Source: a virus. From it: a stretch of DNA of 29,755 nt. Shown one piece after another: positions 4,895-12,891 of the stretch. The notes under the pieces are model-generated. The model saw nothing but the letters and a program-made list of their open reading frames with translations, was not told the DNA's origin and ran no database searches. How positions within the stretch are numbered: the stretch's first letter is position 1; every line of letters starts with the position of its first letter. A program made the translations under genes and the position numbers. The stretch is from IMG/VR virus record IMGVR_UViG_3300009686_000014, positions 1-29,755 of that record. The stretch is one strand, 5' to 3'.

Positions 4895-5554
4895 ATGAAG
4901 AAAATATTAATAGGCGTTCTGTGTTTATCAATGTTGTTAGTTTTAGCAACAAAAGAGGAAACGATTGGTAGCGCAATGGAAAAAAATGCAGAACTAATAC
5001 AACCTTGGAAAGTAGCTGATCCGTTTTATCATATTGTTGAAATGAATCAACAAAATATGGAACTGGAATTAGCCCGAGCCGAGAGAGAGAAGGAAGCAGA
5101 GATTGAAAGAGTGCGGCTAGAATTAAAAGCAAAAGAAAAAGCTGCGGCAAAAGCCAAGGAAGAAGCGGAGGAAGTTAAGAGAAAAGCTGAGGAATCTAAG
5201 AAAAGTGTTAAAGCTGAAAATTTTGATAAAAATCAGTCCAACACAAAAAAATTCAAAGTTAGTTTTTACACAGCGCTTCCAGGAGAAAATGGTGGTCACG
5301 GATTAATGGCGAATGGGGAATCAGTAGTAACTGCTCGAAATGTAGTTGCTAGTAATTATTATCCATTAGGAACTAAAATCTATTTAGAAGGCTGGGGAAC
5401 TATGACAGTCTCAGATAGAGGCGGCTCACACTTCGACAGTTCGGATCGATTAGACATTTTAGTAACAAGAAAAAGTGGTGAGTCTGACTCCCAATACAAA
5501 GCAAGAGCAATGCAATTAGGTCGCCAAACTATTTCAGGTTATATTATAAAATAA
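4895..5554 (+). CDS. exported coiled-coil protein with C-terminal 3D domain, 219 aa
   Basis: The N terminus (MKKILIGVLCLSMLLVLA) is a signal peptide or membrane anchor. Residues of about 50-105 form a highly charged Ala/Glu/Lys coiled coil. Residues of about 121-219 match the 3D domain, named for three conserved aspartates: NVVASNYYPLGTKIYLEGW followed by TMTVSDRGGSHFDSSDRLDI holds the expected Asp residues. The 3D fold is a double-psi beta barrel related to RlpA and MltA, often attached to cell-wall-active enzymes in Bacillota and their phages. A role in cutting or binding peptidoglycan during lysis is likely but inferred. The ribosome site is AAAGGAGTGGCGT. The gene ends the P1 operon. Confidence 0.85.
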   Translation: MKKILIGVLCLSMLLVLATKEETIGSAMEKNAELIQPWKVADPFYHIVEMNQQNMELELARAEREKEAEIERVRLELKAKEKAAAKAKEEAEEVKRKAEESKKSVKAENFDKNQSNTKKFKVSFYTALPGENGGHGLMANGESVVTARNVVASNYYPLGTKIYLEGWGTMTVSDRGGSHFDSSDRLDILVTRKSGESDSQYKARAMQLGRQTISGYIIK

Positions 5555-5562
5555 TAAAAGAA

Positions 5563-5587
5563 CCTCTCAATTCGTTGAGGGGTTTTT
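5563..5587 (+). terminator. intrinsic terminator
   Basis: CCTCTCAA-TTCG-TTGAGGGG, an 8-bp stem with one G-U pair, is followed by TTTTT. The T-tract runs directly into the -35 box of promoter P2, a compact terminator-promoter junction. Confidence 0.9.
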
Positions 5588-5614
5588 GACATATCCGAAG
5601 AAATATGATATAAT
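5586..5614 (+). promoter_or_regulatory. sigma-A-type promoter P2
   Basis: TTGACA (5586-5591), 17 bp, TATAAT (5609-5614), in context ATGATATAATTAGTTATAGG. It is the first of a tandem pair. The short interval before P3 can form an AGGGA/TCCCT hairpin and carries CGTTAAGA but no gene. Confidence 0.92.
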
Positions 5615-5673
5615 TAGTTATAGGGAAAAAAACAAGGAATCCCTGAGATACGTTAAGAATGGGAAAAACAAAC

Positions 5674-5702
5674 TTGACGCATGATTAAAATTATGGTATA
5701 AT
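5674..5702 (+). promoter_or_regulatory. sigma-A-type promoter P3
   Basis: TTGACG (5674-5679), 17 bp, TATAAT (5697-5702), context TATGGTATAATAAGTTATAGG. It is the second of the tandem pair and the nearest promoter to the gene at 5743. Confidence 0.92.
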
Positions 5703-5742
5703 AAGTTATAGGAAAAAAAGAAAAGAAAAGAGGAGTGCATTT

Positions 5743-7425
5743 ATGAAGAGAATAGAGGTACTAGATTTAGATAAAACAGCAAAAGGTATTTGTGATTTAT
5801 ACAAATCAGAGGGGGTTGAGAAAATCTCCCTTAATCTTGTTAGAGAACTTTTAGATGTATGGGCAGTTGAGAAATACCCTATTTTTGAAAAATTTGGTAA
5901 AAAACTTATGATAGAGAGCGAAGAAGAAACCTCTACGACTTTAGATATAGAAAAGAGTTTCTTCGACTCTTGCGAATCATATTCTAGTAAACATTTTGAA
6001 AAATCATTAGGCAAAAAATCCCCAATTGAAGCAGAAGAGAGAAAAAAAGAGCAGCACTCAGCCATTGGCGGTATTTTTGCAGGTTTAAAGTATGTTTACT
6101 CTTCTATGATAGAGAATGTTCTCGAAAATAAGGCTCTGAAATCAGAACACGAGCTTAGACAATTTTTAGCAAATATTTCAAGATACCAATTTATAAGCCC
6201 TACTCCAGAAAACTACGAAAAAGCTATGAAACAATCTAAACTAACAAGACAAATTTACTTCATGGTTAAGGATACTGGCGGTCTATGCTATCTGCCTGAT
6301 TGGTACTCTAAAGAAGACCAAGTGAGAAGAGCTCAAGAGCACAAATCTTATATAGAAATGTTTCCAGAGGCTTTTAATATTGCTCTTTCAGAGGTTAAAC
6401 AAAACCTTATAACCGGACCACAGAGTAATAAGTTTGTTATGTCTATTCACCCTTACGATTTTGTAACAATGTCTTATAATACCATTGGGTGGAGATCATG
6501 TGTTCATCCGAGTGGAGAGTACGCAAAAACAGCTTTTGCTGTTATGACAGATAAAACTACTTTTGTATCTTATATACCGACCTCTAAGTTTACTTCTAAC
6601 GGACTTGCAGCTTTTATTAATAATAAAAAATTTAGAGCTTTAAGTCATTTTGTTTTAGACTATTCCTCAATTTTACTAAATAAGATTTATCCTTCTGATT
6701 TTAGAAGTTTTTCTAAAGTTGCGGAGCAAGCTATAAGTCATTTAAATCTTTTCGGAGAGGAAGTTAAAATAGCTGAGTATAGCACTATGTATTCTGATTT
6801 CTCTGGGTATGGTAATGGTAGCATGTATAATGATTTAGATAGAGATTCTGCAGACCTTATAAGACCTCTGTCTCATTATTTAGTAGACGCTATCGTACCA
6901 GATGTTGAAATCGGAAGAGATGTTCCATGCATGTGCTGTGGAGAAAATGGAGAATACGAGGACTCAGAATCTGATTGGATATGTAAGGTTTGCCGATATG
7001 GAGAGGATTATGGATTTTGTGAAGCTTGTAATGAGTATCAAATAAGACCAAATATGGGGTCAGGGACTGACGAATATCACTGTGTAGAATGCGCAGAGTC
7101 CTCTGATTTAAGTTATTGCTCCTGTGATCATTGTCGTGAAAGAAACTCTGGGGAGGAGGAGGAAGAGGAAAATGATTCCACCCCTTGTTCTTATCCTCTA
7201 CGCTGCCCATGCCCAGATTGCAACCCAGAAACATTGTATGTGGACCCCAAACTGCCTCCTCTCCCTAAGAAAATTGAGTCCGAGTGGGGTGTTAAATGGG
7301 GAGACGGCCAAGTGGGAGTAGTAACAGGCGACGTTGGTAACCCCTGCGCAGAGATTCTACCATCTTATAATGGGTTTAAAGAACTTAGAGAGTGTATATC
7401 GCAGATGTTTCCCAAGAGGGTTTAG
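5743..7425 (+). CDS. large phage protein with GWRSC motif and zinc-ribbon clusters, 560 aa
   Basis: The N-terminal 200 residues are helical and unrecognised. At about 220-290 comes a segment with MSIHPYDFVTMSYNTIGWRSC, then HPSGEYAKTAFAVM and a TTFVSYIP strand. This pattern recurs in uncharacterised proteins of large phages. From about 390 there are several CxxC pairs (CMCC, CKVC, CEAC, CVEC, CSCDHC, CPCPDC), consistent with zinc ribbons or knuckles, interrupted by a run of Glu. The last 40 residues contain GNPCAEILPSY, which resembles the N-P-C-x-E-I active-site motif of ribonucleotide reductase large subunits, although no reductase domain is present. RNA or DNA binding is plausible. The ATG is preceded by AGAGGAGTG. 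The function is not known. Confidence 0.82.
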   Translation: MKRIEVLDLDKTAKGICDLYKSEGVEKISLNLVRELLDVWAVEKYPIFEKFGKKLMIESEEETSTTLDIEKSFFDSCESYSSKHFEKSLGKKSPIEAEERKKEQHSAIGGIFAGLKYVYSSMIENVLENKALKSEHELRQFLANISRYQFISPTPENYEKAMKQSKLTRQIYFMVKDTGGLCYLPDWYSKEDQVRRAQEHKSYIEMFPEAFNIALSEVKQNLITGPQSNKFVMSIHPYDFVTMSYNTIGWRSCVHPSGEYAKTAFAVMTDKTTFVSYIPTSKFTSNGLAAFINNKKFRALSHFVLDYSSILLNKIYPSDFRSFSKVAEQAISHLNLFGEEVKIAEYSTMYSDFSGYGNGSMYNDLDRDSADLIRPLSHYLVDAIVPDVEIGRDVPCMCCGENGEYEDSESDWICKVCRYGEDYGFCEACNEYQIRPNMGSGTDEYHCVECAESSDLSYCSCDHCRERNSGEEEEEENDSTPCSYPLRCPCPDCNPETLYVDPKLPPLPKKIESEWGVKWGDGQVGVVTGDVGNPCAEILPSYNGFKELRECISQMFPKRV

Positions 7426-7471
7426 ATAAAATTAAAGAAGATCTTAATATATTATTCAAAGGAGGGAATTA

Positions 7472-8854
7472 ATGGCTGCACCAATTATTGTTGCAGAAAT
7501 AGATAAATACGTTACAGAAAAAAAAGATTTTATATTGCAACTACTAAAAGGGGGTACTCACTCCCTTTTGGTGAGCAATACAGGTAGCGGAAAAACTACT
7601 TTCTGTTTAGAAACAGCAAAAGAAAGCAACTACACTATTTTACTATCGCCAACAAGAGTTATAGTAGATCAAATGATGGCAGAAGCTAGTAAAACACATT
7701 TAAAAGTATTAAAACACCAGGAGCTTGGCGACTGGGCATATGGAGAACTCCAGTTTGAGAATGAGAACAAGATTTGGATAGGCACGTTCGCTGCCTTGAA
7801 AAAAGCTCAGCCAGACTGGAGTGTTTGTGATTATATTTTTATTGATGAAATACACTTCTTGTTGGATTTATCGTTATTCGGTAAAGACACTGCTTTAGAT
7901 GTATGGGAGTTAACCCAAACAATAGAAAAATATCCAAACACAAAACTAGTAAGTTTAACAGCAAGTGATGAACTAGTACTACCATTAAGACGATTCTTCA
8001 AGTTTGACAAAATTTTTATGGTCAAATCAGAAGAGTGGCGCTTAAAACCAAACAAGATCAGGATCTATCCTACAATTGAAGGTATGAATAACATCCAGTA
8101 TATTTTACACTATGCTAAAAACTTTGTACAAGAGGGTGAAAAAGTTCTTTGTATTGTTAAATCATATAAAGAACTGCGCCAACTACGAGAAGTGGTTCGG
8201 TATCTACCACCAGATGTAGAGATTGCTAACGCACAAGACAAAAAAGACTCCGAGACGTATTGGGAAATATGTTTTAATTCTCAATACCCTAAGCGAATTA
8301 GAGTCTTTATTACAACTACGTGGATATCGTTGGGAGCATCTATATTAGACCCTGATGTTAAACATGTAATTTGTACTTTTCCAAACTACTCAATCGTACA
8401 TCAAAGTTTGTCAAGGATAAGGGCGGGAGAAGTTAATGTTGCCGTTATGCAACTGCCTTCTGTGTATACGGACAGTGTCGGCCCAGCGCCAATAGGAGTT
8501 AACTTTGAAGATATTGCTACCCAAATATCTCCTTACGCTGGAAATATAAAACTTCATCCAGACTATTTTACTTTATATAAAGGGAGTTGGATTTTCTTTC
8601 CACTTCCTCAAATTTCACAGATATATCAACAACAGCAAGAAGAGCTATTTAGCGATTTGTATTTGTTAGAAGCTACTTTAGAAAATAACCTAGACTGTGA
8701 AGTAGAAATCCTCTGGGAAGAACTGCTACCGTATCGAAAGAACATTCTAACTGAAGAAGAATACTTTAAACTAAAACAGTATGCCCTGGCTCTCAAATTT
8801 CCTATCGTGGGAGATAAGGCCTTTAGGAAAGCTTTACAACTTACTGTTTACTAA
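7472..8854 (+). CDS. SF2 DEAH-type helicase, 460 aa
   Basis: A superfamily 2 helicase that uses ATP to move on or remodel nucleic acid. Motif I is NTGSGKTT (residues 36-43), motif Ia LLSPTRV, motif II DEIH (125-128), motif III LTAS (about 161-164), motif V ITTTWISLGASI, and motif VI HQSLSRIRAG (310-319) with the arginine finger. Two RecA-like lobes are followed by a C-terminal extension of about 110 residues without known motifs. The QSLSR-x-R form recalls herpesvirus UL9-type origin-binding helicases, so a replication role is a reasonable guess. The start is ATG after CAAAGGAGGG. A strong reverse promoter (8874-8902) points into its 3' end. Confidence 0.88.
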   Translation: MAAPIIVAEIDKYVTEKKDFILQLLKGGTHSLLVSNTGSGKTTFCLETAKESNYTILLSPTRVIVDQMMAEASKTHLKVLKHQELGDWAYGELQFENENKIWIGTFAALKKAQPDWSVCDYIFIDEIHFLLDLSLFGKDTALDVWELTQTIEKYPNTKLVSLTASDELVLPLRRFFKFDKIFMVKSEEWRLKPNKIRIYPTIEGMNNIQYILHYAKNFVQEGEKVLCIVKSYKELRQLREVVRYLPPDVEIANAQDKKDSETYWEICFNSQYPKRIRVFITTTWISLGASILDPDVKHVICTFPNYSIVHQSLSRIRAGEVNVAVMQLPSVYTDSVGPAPIGVNFEDIATQISPYAGNIKLHPDYFTLYKGSWIFFPLPQISQIYQQQQEELFSDLYLLEATLENNLDCEVEILWEELLPYRKNILTEEEYFKLKQYALALKFPIVGDKAFRKALQLTVY

Positions 8855-8873
8855 GTATTTTCTCTATATATAT

Positions 8874-8902
8874 ATTATATCACTTTTTCAGTACACTGTC
8901 AA
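8874..8902 (-). promoter_or_regulatory. reverse-strand promoter antisense to the SF2 helicase gene
   Basis: On the minus strand TTGACA (plus 8897-8902), 17 bp and TATAAT (plus 8874-8879) occur in context GTGATATAATATATATATAG. This matches the + strand promoters of this phage in box sequence, spacing, extended TG and downstream TA-rich tract. Transcription would start near 8866 and run into the helicase 3' end. No minus-strand gene with a ribosome site follows, so an antisense RNA is the likely product. Confidence 0.8.
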
Positions 8903-8937
8903 ATTTGAAATTGCTTATATAAAACAGCAGTCTAAAT

Positions 8938-8966
8938 TTGACAATAGAGCGAAAGTATGATATAAT
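8938..8966 (+). promoter_or_regulatory. sigma-A-type promoter P4
   Basis: TTGACA (8938-8943), 17 bp, TATAAT (8961-8966), context TATGATATAATTAATTATAAGG. It is divergent from the reverse promoter at 8874-8902; the two -35 boxes are 35 bp apart and lie within an inverted repeat (TGTCAAATTT and AAATTTGACA). Confidence 0.92.
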
Positions 8967-9006
8967 TAATTATAAGGGAGAAAAGGCTAATTAGGAGGTG
9001 GAAAGA

Positions 9007-9507
9007 TTGGAACAAGGAAAAACTTACAAATGTTTTTATTGTAATAAAGAATATGAGAAAGCTGAAGAAGCTTTGTTATGTCAAATAAAACATGAAACAC
9101 TTATTAAAAGAAATAGTACAGAAAGTTTAAATCATTATATAGCTGGGGCTATGTTAAATTTAAACGATATTAGTGATGGCCAAAGTACTTTTGGAGAGCT
9201 ATACGAAGATAAATATATTTTAATACTATCAACCTTTATTCTTCTATCTAAAGATGAGAAGAACTATATATGGTTTAGTGATTTCTTCTCAGACGGTTCT
9301 TTAAGACCTGGTTTTTTTCTAATAGGTTTAGGAACTGACCCTGAAAAACAAATAACATATTTACTTCCTATTGAAATGAGAGGTTATGTAGAATCATTTG
9401 GTAGATTGCTTTCTGTCGCACCACCTTTTAAGGGCCACAACACAGAGGACGTAAGAGAAAGAGTTGTTGAAAGAATTATAAAACCTGGGATAAGAGGGGA
9501 TTATTAA
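9007..9507 (+). CDS. zinc-finger protein, ~166 aa, TTG start
   Basis: The in-frame GTG at 8998 lies inside the ribosome site itself (AGGAGG, 8993-8998), so TTG at 9007 with 8-base spacing is the better start. The protein begins LEQGKTYKCFYCNKEYEKAEEA, with CxxC followed by Cys and His (LLCQIKHE), a C2H2-like finger. The rest is mixed alpha/beta with a motif YIWFSDFFSDGSLRPGFFLI. No enzyme family recognised. Its stop overlaps the helicase start (TAATG), so the two are coupled, and it could be a partner or loader for that helicase. Confidence 0.8.
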   Translation: MEQGKTYKCFYCNKEYEKAEEALLCQIKHETLIKRNSTESLNHYIAGAMLNLNDISDGQSTFGELYEDKYILILSTFILLSKDEKNYIWFSDFFSDGSLRPGFFLIGLGTDPEKQITYLLPIEMRGYVESFGRLLSVAPPFKGHNTEDVRERVVERIIKPGIRGDY

Positions 9508-10565
9508 TGCTAACTAGAGAACAAGAAAGCGGATTAAAAATACTTAAAGATAAGATAGAAAATGGATCACCTGTGACAATATTACAAGGTGCTGCCGGGA
9601 CTGGAAAATCTTATCTATTATCTTATCTTCTTAGTTCTTTAGACTACCTTGAAGAAGAACTTGCTTTTGTTAGCTTTACTGGTACAGCCGCTAAAATATT
9701 GCAAAAGCAAGGTCTTCCTGCCTCTACGATACATAAGTTAGTTTATAACCCAATCATAGTAAGAGGTTCTTGTGTAGGTTTTAAAAGAAAATCAAGAGAA
9801 GAATTATTGAGGATAAAGTTAATAGTAGTAGATGAATTTAGTATGTTAACACAAGAGATATTAAAAGACTTAATGACTTATAAAATACCCTTGCTTTTAG
9901 TCGGGGATTTATATCAGCTTCCTCCGATTGGTACTCCAAATCAATATATAAATAGCGCAGATGTCTTCTTGGAAGAAGTACATAGACAAGCGCTAGGGAA
10001 TCCAATCCTTTGGGCCGCCACTCAAGTGAGATTAGGAAATGGTCTTCCAGGCGGGATATACGGAAATACCCTTTTTGTTGGAAGGAAAGAAGATGCTAGC
10101 GAAGATTGGTTTAGAAAAGATGTTCAAATCATAACGGGTTTAAATAAAACTAAAGATGATTTGAATCTGACAATGGCTGGAACTGTTAATCCTATGGTGG
10201 GACATAAGATTATCTTTCTAAAAAACGATATGGGGAAAGGTATAACTAACGGAACAATAGCTTCTTTGTTACACCTTAGAAGAATTTATAGAAATACCTA
10301 CGCACTAAGTATAATTACAGAAGACGGAGAGAGAATAGACAACTACCAAGCAGAATTTATATTGACAGGAGAAACTCCTCAAATGAGAGGACAGTATTTT
10401 TCATACGCTTATGCAATATCCTGTCATAAGGCGCAAGGGCAAACATTCGATACACCTGGGATTGTGTTCGATGAAAGTTCGTTCTTTGGCGTTAATAGCC
10501 GAAAATGGTTGTATACGGCAATCAGTAGATGGACAGGCAATTATAACGTTGCCATATTGAGATAA
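9507..10565 (+). CDS. SF1 helicase, Dda/RecD2-like, 352 aa
   Basis: A superfamily 1B (5'-3') DNA helicase of the phage T4 Dda/RecD2 type. Walker A is GAAGTGKS (28-35), motif Ia SFTGTAAKIL with STIHKL, Walker B VVDEFSML (about 108-115), motif III LLVGDLYQLPPIG, an EVHRQ-type motif IV with its arginine, and a C-terminal UvrD_C_2-like segment (ISCHKAQGQTFD then LYTAISR). The length is close to Dda (439 aa) and well short of RecD2. It is expected to act in replication start, fork restart or recombination. The ATG overlaps the preceding stop. Confidence 0.92.
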   Translation: MLTREQESGLKILKDKIENGSPVTILQGAAGTGKSYLLSYLLSSLDYLEEELAFVSFTGTAAKILQKQGLPASTIHKLVYNPIIVRGSCVGFKRKSREELLRIKLIVVDEFSMLTQEILKDLMTYKIPLLLVGDLYQLPPIGTPNQYINSADVFLEEVHRQALGNPILWAATQVRLGNGLPGGIYGNTLFVGRKEDASEDWFRKDVQIITGLNKTKDDLNLTMAGTVNPMVGHKIIFLKNDMGKGITNGTIASLLHLRRIYRNTYALSIITEDGERIDNYQAEFILTGETPQMRGQYFSYAYAISCHKAQGQTFDTPGIVFDESSFFGVNSRKWLYTAISRWTGNYNVAILR

Positions 10566-10575
10566 GGAGGGCTTT

Positions 10576-10773
10576 ATGATACCTAGTAAATGGACAAGAT
10601 TTAAAAGATGGATATGTATGCAATTTGGACATAGTTTAAAGTATTCTCATAGGTTTAATGGAAGCAATTTCTATGTTTGTAGAAGATGTAATGTTTTAAA
10701 CGATGAAGATTCTTTCGAAGAAGGGAGGGAGAACTGGCGTGCCACAAGAGATAGAAAAAAACATAAAGCCTAG
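10576..10773 (+). CDS. DUF1660-like small zinc protein, 65 aa
   Basis: The pattern is CMQFGHSLKYSH, then about 15 residues, then YVCRRCN. This C-x-x-x-GH...CxRC layout is typical of the DUF1660-type small prophage proteins and implies one bound zinc. The C terminus is basic (RATRDRKKHKA). The start is ATG after AAGGAGGG. It overlaps the next gene by 35 bases; that gene's ribosome site lies inside this frame. No known function. Confidence 0.78.
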   Translation: MIPSKWTRFKRWICMQFGHSLKYSHRFNGSNFYVCRRCNVLNDEDSFEEGRENWRATRDRKKHKA

Positions 10774-11161
10774 GACTGCGTTCAAACAATTCCTGAATTA
10801 TCTTCATTCGGAAGTTTTAGATTTCGAAAAGATAGAGGAAGATGGGATGTTCGACATTTATGTTAAGGCGATGCAATTTGTAGGAGAGATTGCGGGCAAT
10901 AGCAGCTACAGCCCTTTATATAAAATAGACGGAGAAATACTAATGGTACTTAAACAAAACCCAGCAGTCTCTATAAAAGATGCCAGTGCTCGCTTTGATA
11001 CGACTTACAGGAGCATGGCGCCAAAGATGACTAAGTTAATAAATTTAGGCTTCGTCTCTAGTTTTAAGGAAAATAAGGAAACCTATTATAAGATAACGCC
11101 TTACGGTTCTATAATCTTAACAGAATTAGTGCTAGATCCGGAAAGCGTACTCTATCAATAA
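10739..11161 (+). CDS. winged-helix (MarR-like) protein, ~140 aa, GTG start
   Basis: The frame is open further upstream, but GTG at 10739 follows AAGGGAGGGAG (about 10721-10731), the only convincing ribosome site. An N-terminal helical part of about 70 residues is followed by a winged-helix segment: EILMVLKQNP, a helix-turn-helix (SIKDASARFDTTYRSMAPKM) and a wing (LGFVSSFKENKETYYKI). This is typical of MarR or DnaD-type DNA-binding domains. It may be a phage regulator or a replication accessory factor. It ends the P4 operon. Confidence 0.8.
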   Translation: MPQEIEKNIKPRTAFKQFLNYLHSEVLDFEKIEEDGMFDIYVKAMQFVGEIAGNSSYSPLYKIDGEILMVLKQNPAVSIKDASARFDTTYRSMAPKMTKLINLGFVSSFKENKETYYKITPYGSIILTELVLDPESVLYQ

Positions 11162-11164
11162 AAT

Positions 11165-11193
11165 TTGCCTTCTTTTTAAAACTATGGTATAAT
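11165..11193 (+). promoter_or_regulatory. sigma-A-type promoter P5
   Basis: TTGCCT (11165-11170), 17 bp, TATAAT (11188-11193), context TATGGTATAATTAATTATAG. The -35 box is weaker than in its siblings (GCC instead of GAC) but the extended -10 is intact. It drives the ligase/DHFR operon. Confidence 0.88.
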
Positions 11194-11223
11194 TAATTAT
11201 AGTAAAAAAAGGAGGTATTTTCT

Positions 11224-11502
11224 ATGAGGTTAACTAAGGATTATAAGTGGACGTATTATAGAGTGGTTGAGGGTATGTATTCTGTGTTGCCACCTGAGAA
11301 AATAAGATCAAGATGCAAAATAGAGTATGCTCAAAAGATTTTTCCAGAGTTACAAGAAAAACTAGAAGGATTAGGAGTTGATACTTTTAATTACCCTAGG
11401 TATCATCCAGAGACAGAGGAGCAGGCGGATAAGGTAATAAAACTACTTAATAATGAATGGCAGAAATATTTAGAAGAGGAGATTAAAAAGCGTGGGATAT
11501 GA
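11224..11502 (+). CDS. hypothetical protein, 92 aa
   Basis: A basic N terminus (MRLTKDYKWTYYRVVEGMYS) is followed by a charged helical C-terminal half (EEQADKVIKLLNNEWQKYL). No Cys cluster, signal or nucleotide motif is visible. The ATG is preceded by AAAGGAGGTATTTTCT. It overlaps the ligase start by 11 bases and is the first gene of the operon. Function unknown. Confidence 0.8.
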   Translation: MRLTKDYKWTYYRVVEGMYSVLPPEKIRSRCKIEYAQKIFPELQEKLEGLGVDTFNYPRYHPETEEQADKVIKLLNNEWQKYLEEEIKKRGI

Positions 11503-12586
11503 TATAGAAACAATCAAAGGCCTCAAACCAATGTCGTACTGGGCGTTTCCAACAGGAAGCAGCGCCAATCAAAAGAAAAGATTAGCAGATGCTTTTAAGA
11601 AAAATTACATTTTAACATTAAAGAGGGACGGAGCACTGTACAGAGCGGTAATAGGAGAAGATGAAATGCTTCTTCAAAGTAGAACCGTGTCTAGAACTAC
11701 TGGAGAGTTTGTAGAAAAACAAGACAGAGTGCCCGAAATTATGAAAGCTTTAGAAGCATTCCCTAAAAATACCGTGCTTATGGGAGAAATTTGTTTTCCA
11801 CTATCCTTTGGAAACACAATTAGTTCTGACGTAGTAGGTATCATGGGGTGTAATGCGCCAAAAGCTATTGCTAGACAAGAGCTTACTCCGGTTAATTTCT
11901 ACATCTTTGATGTATTAATGTATGACGGAGAGGTTTGGTATGACAAACCATACAAAAGAAGAATTGAAAAAGTTCAAGAAATAGCAAAACTAGTAGAAGG
12001 TAATGAGAGAATAGAGTTTGCTAAGCCGATTTACGAAGACCTGGAAATGACAGTTCAAAACTATCTTTCTAATGGTTGGGAAGGTGGCGTATTGATGAAG
12101 TCTGACGCAGCCTATGATTTCGGTAAAAGACCCGCTTGGACTAGTATCAAAATCAAACAGTCAACAGATACTATTGATCTAGTTGTAATGGAAACAACTT
12201 TGCCTAACAAAGAGTATACAGGAAAGTATCCTGCTTCTCATCAGTATTGGGAGAATCAGAAAACCGGAGAACTTGTTGAGGGAAACTATTATGCACATGG
12301 CGGCTATACTGCTGTTAGTGTAAATTACTTCCGCAAACTAGTCGGGGGATTGAAACTTGGGGCGTATTATGGCGAAAATCTTATTGAGGTTTGTAGAATA
12401 GCCAATCTAACAGACGAGCTTAGAGCAATCATTGATGAGGATCCATCTTCTGTAATTGGTAAGGTTGTCGAAGTTAGTGCGATGATGATTGATATCGAAA
12501 AGAAGAGTTTGAGGCATCCTAAGCTTATCAAAATAAGAGAAGATAAAAATCCTGACGAATGTAAGTATTCAGAGATTTTTAGATAG
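11492..12586 (+). CDS. ATP-dependent DNA ligase, 364 aa
   Basis: Joins nicks in phage DNA through an enzyme-AMP intermediate. The nucleotidyltransferase motifs are in order: motif I LKRDGALYRAV with Lys44 as the AMP-accepting residue, motif III FYIFDVLMYDGE, motif IV EGGVLMK, and motif V WTSIKIKQ. The C-terminal region (about 220-364) should be the OB-fold domain. The predicted start is GTG at 11492 with AGGAG upstream; an internal ATG at 11531 is an alternative that would remove 13 residues without touching motifs. The sequence LKRDG is one residue off the common K-x-DG-x-R form (the usual Arg is replaced by Leu-Tyr-Arg spacing). Confidence 0.92.
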   Translation: MGYDIETIKGLKPMSYWAFPTGSSANQKKRLADAFKKNYILTLKRDGALYRAVIGEDEMLLQSRTVSRTTGEFVEKQDRVPEIMKALEAFPKNTVLMGEICFPLSFGNTISSDVVGIMGCNAPKAIARQELTPVNFYIFDVLMYDGEVWYDKPYKRRIEKVQEIAKLVEGNERIEFAKPIYEDLEMTVQNYLSNGWEGGVLMKSDAAYDFGKRPAWTSIKIKQSTDTIDLVVMETTLPNKEYTGKYPASHQYWENQKTGELVEGNYYAHGGYTAVSVNYFRKLVGGLKLGAYYGENLIEVCRIANLTDELRAIIDEDPSSVIGKVVEVSAMMIDIEKKSLRHPKLIKIREDKNPDECKYSEIFR

Positions 12587-12594
12587 GAGGATTA

Positions 12595-12891
12595 ATGAAA
12601 ATACTTATTATTGCAAAACATATTTCTATAGGTGAGGAAATTTTGGCAGAGATCATAAGAATCCCCCCTGAAGAGATACGAAAAGAACGCGGTTATATTT
12701 TAGCAAAGTTTCGGAATGGCGACACAATTGAAGTAAGACTTATCTCAAGTGTTTTGAGGGGTTTAAAAGTGGATAAACTTTATCTTCCTAAAAATATAGA
12801 CCCCAACTTAAAAAGCGATCTTATCCCTTTATTAATGCTTTCCCCATATAAAGATTTTTTAAACTATTATGAGGGAGGTAAGATATGTTAG
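12595..12891 (+). CDS. hypothetical phage protein, 98 aa
   Basis: A small protein beginning MKILIIAKH, with the pattern FRNGDTIEVRLISSVLRGLK followed by VDKLYLPKNID. Short 'NGD-x-I-x-V...RG-x-x-x-D' proteins are frequent in large phages and recall a piece of a large-terminase or helicase ATPase core without a P-loop. It has a good ribosome site (TAGGAGGATTA) and overlaps the DHFR start by 7 bases. Function unknown. Confidence 0.75.
   Translation: MKILIIAKHISIGEEILAEIIRIPPEEIRKERGYILAKFRNGDTIEVRLISSVLRGLKVDKLYLPKNIDPNLKSDLIPLLMLSPYKDFLNYYEGGKIC

Noticed and set aside
5743-7425. Calling the zinc-ribbon protein a ribonucleotide reductase because of NPCAEI
   Set aside because: Only one short motif matches; no RNR barrel or other catalytic residues are visible.
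8998-9006. GTG at 8998 as start of the zinc-finger gene
   Set aside because: This GTG is part of the AGGAGGTG ribosome site itself. TTG at 9007 has correct spacing.
10703-10738. ATG at 10703 as start of the winged-helix gene
   Set aside because: No ribosome site precedes it, while GTG at 10739 follows AAGGGAGGGAG at a usable distance.
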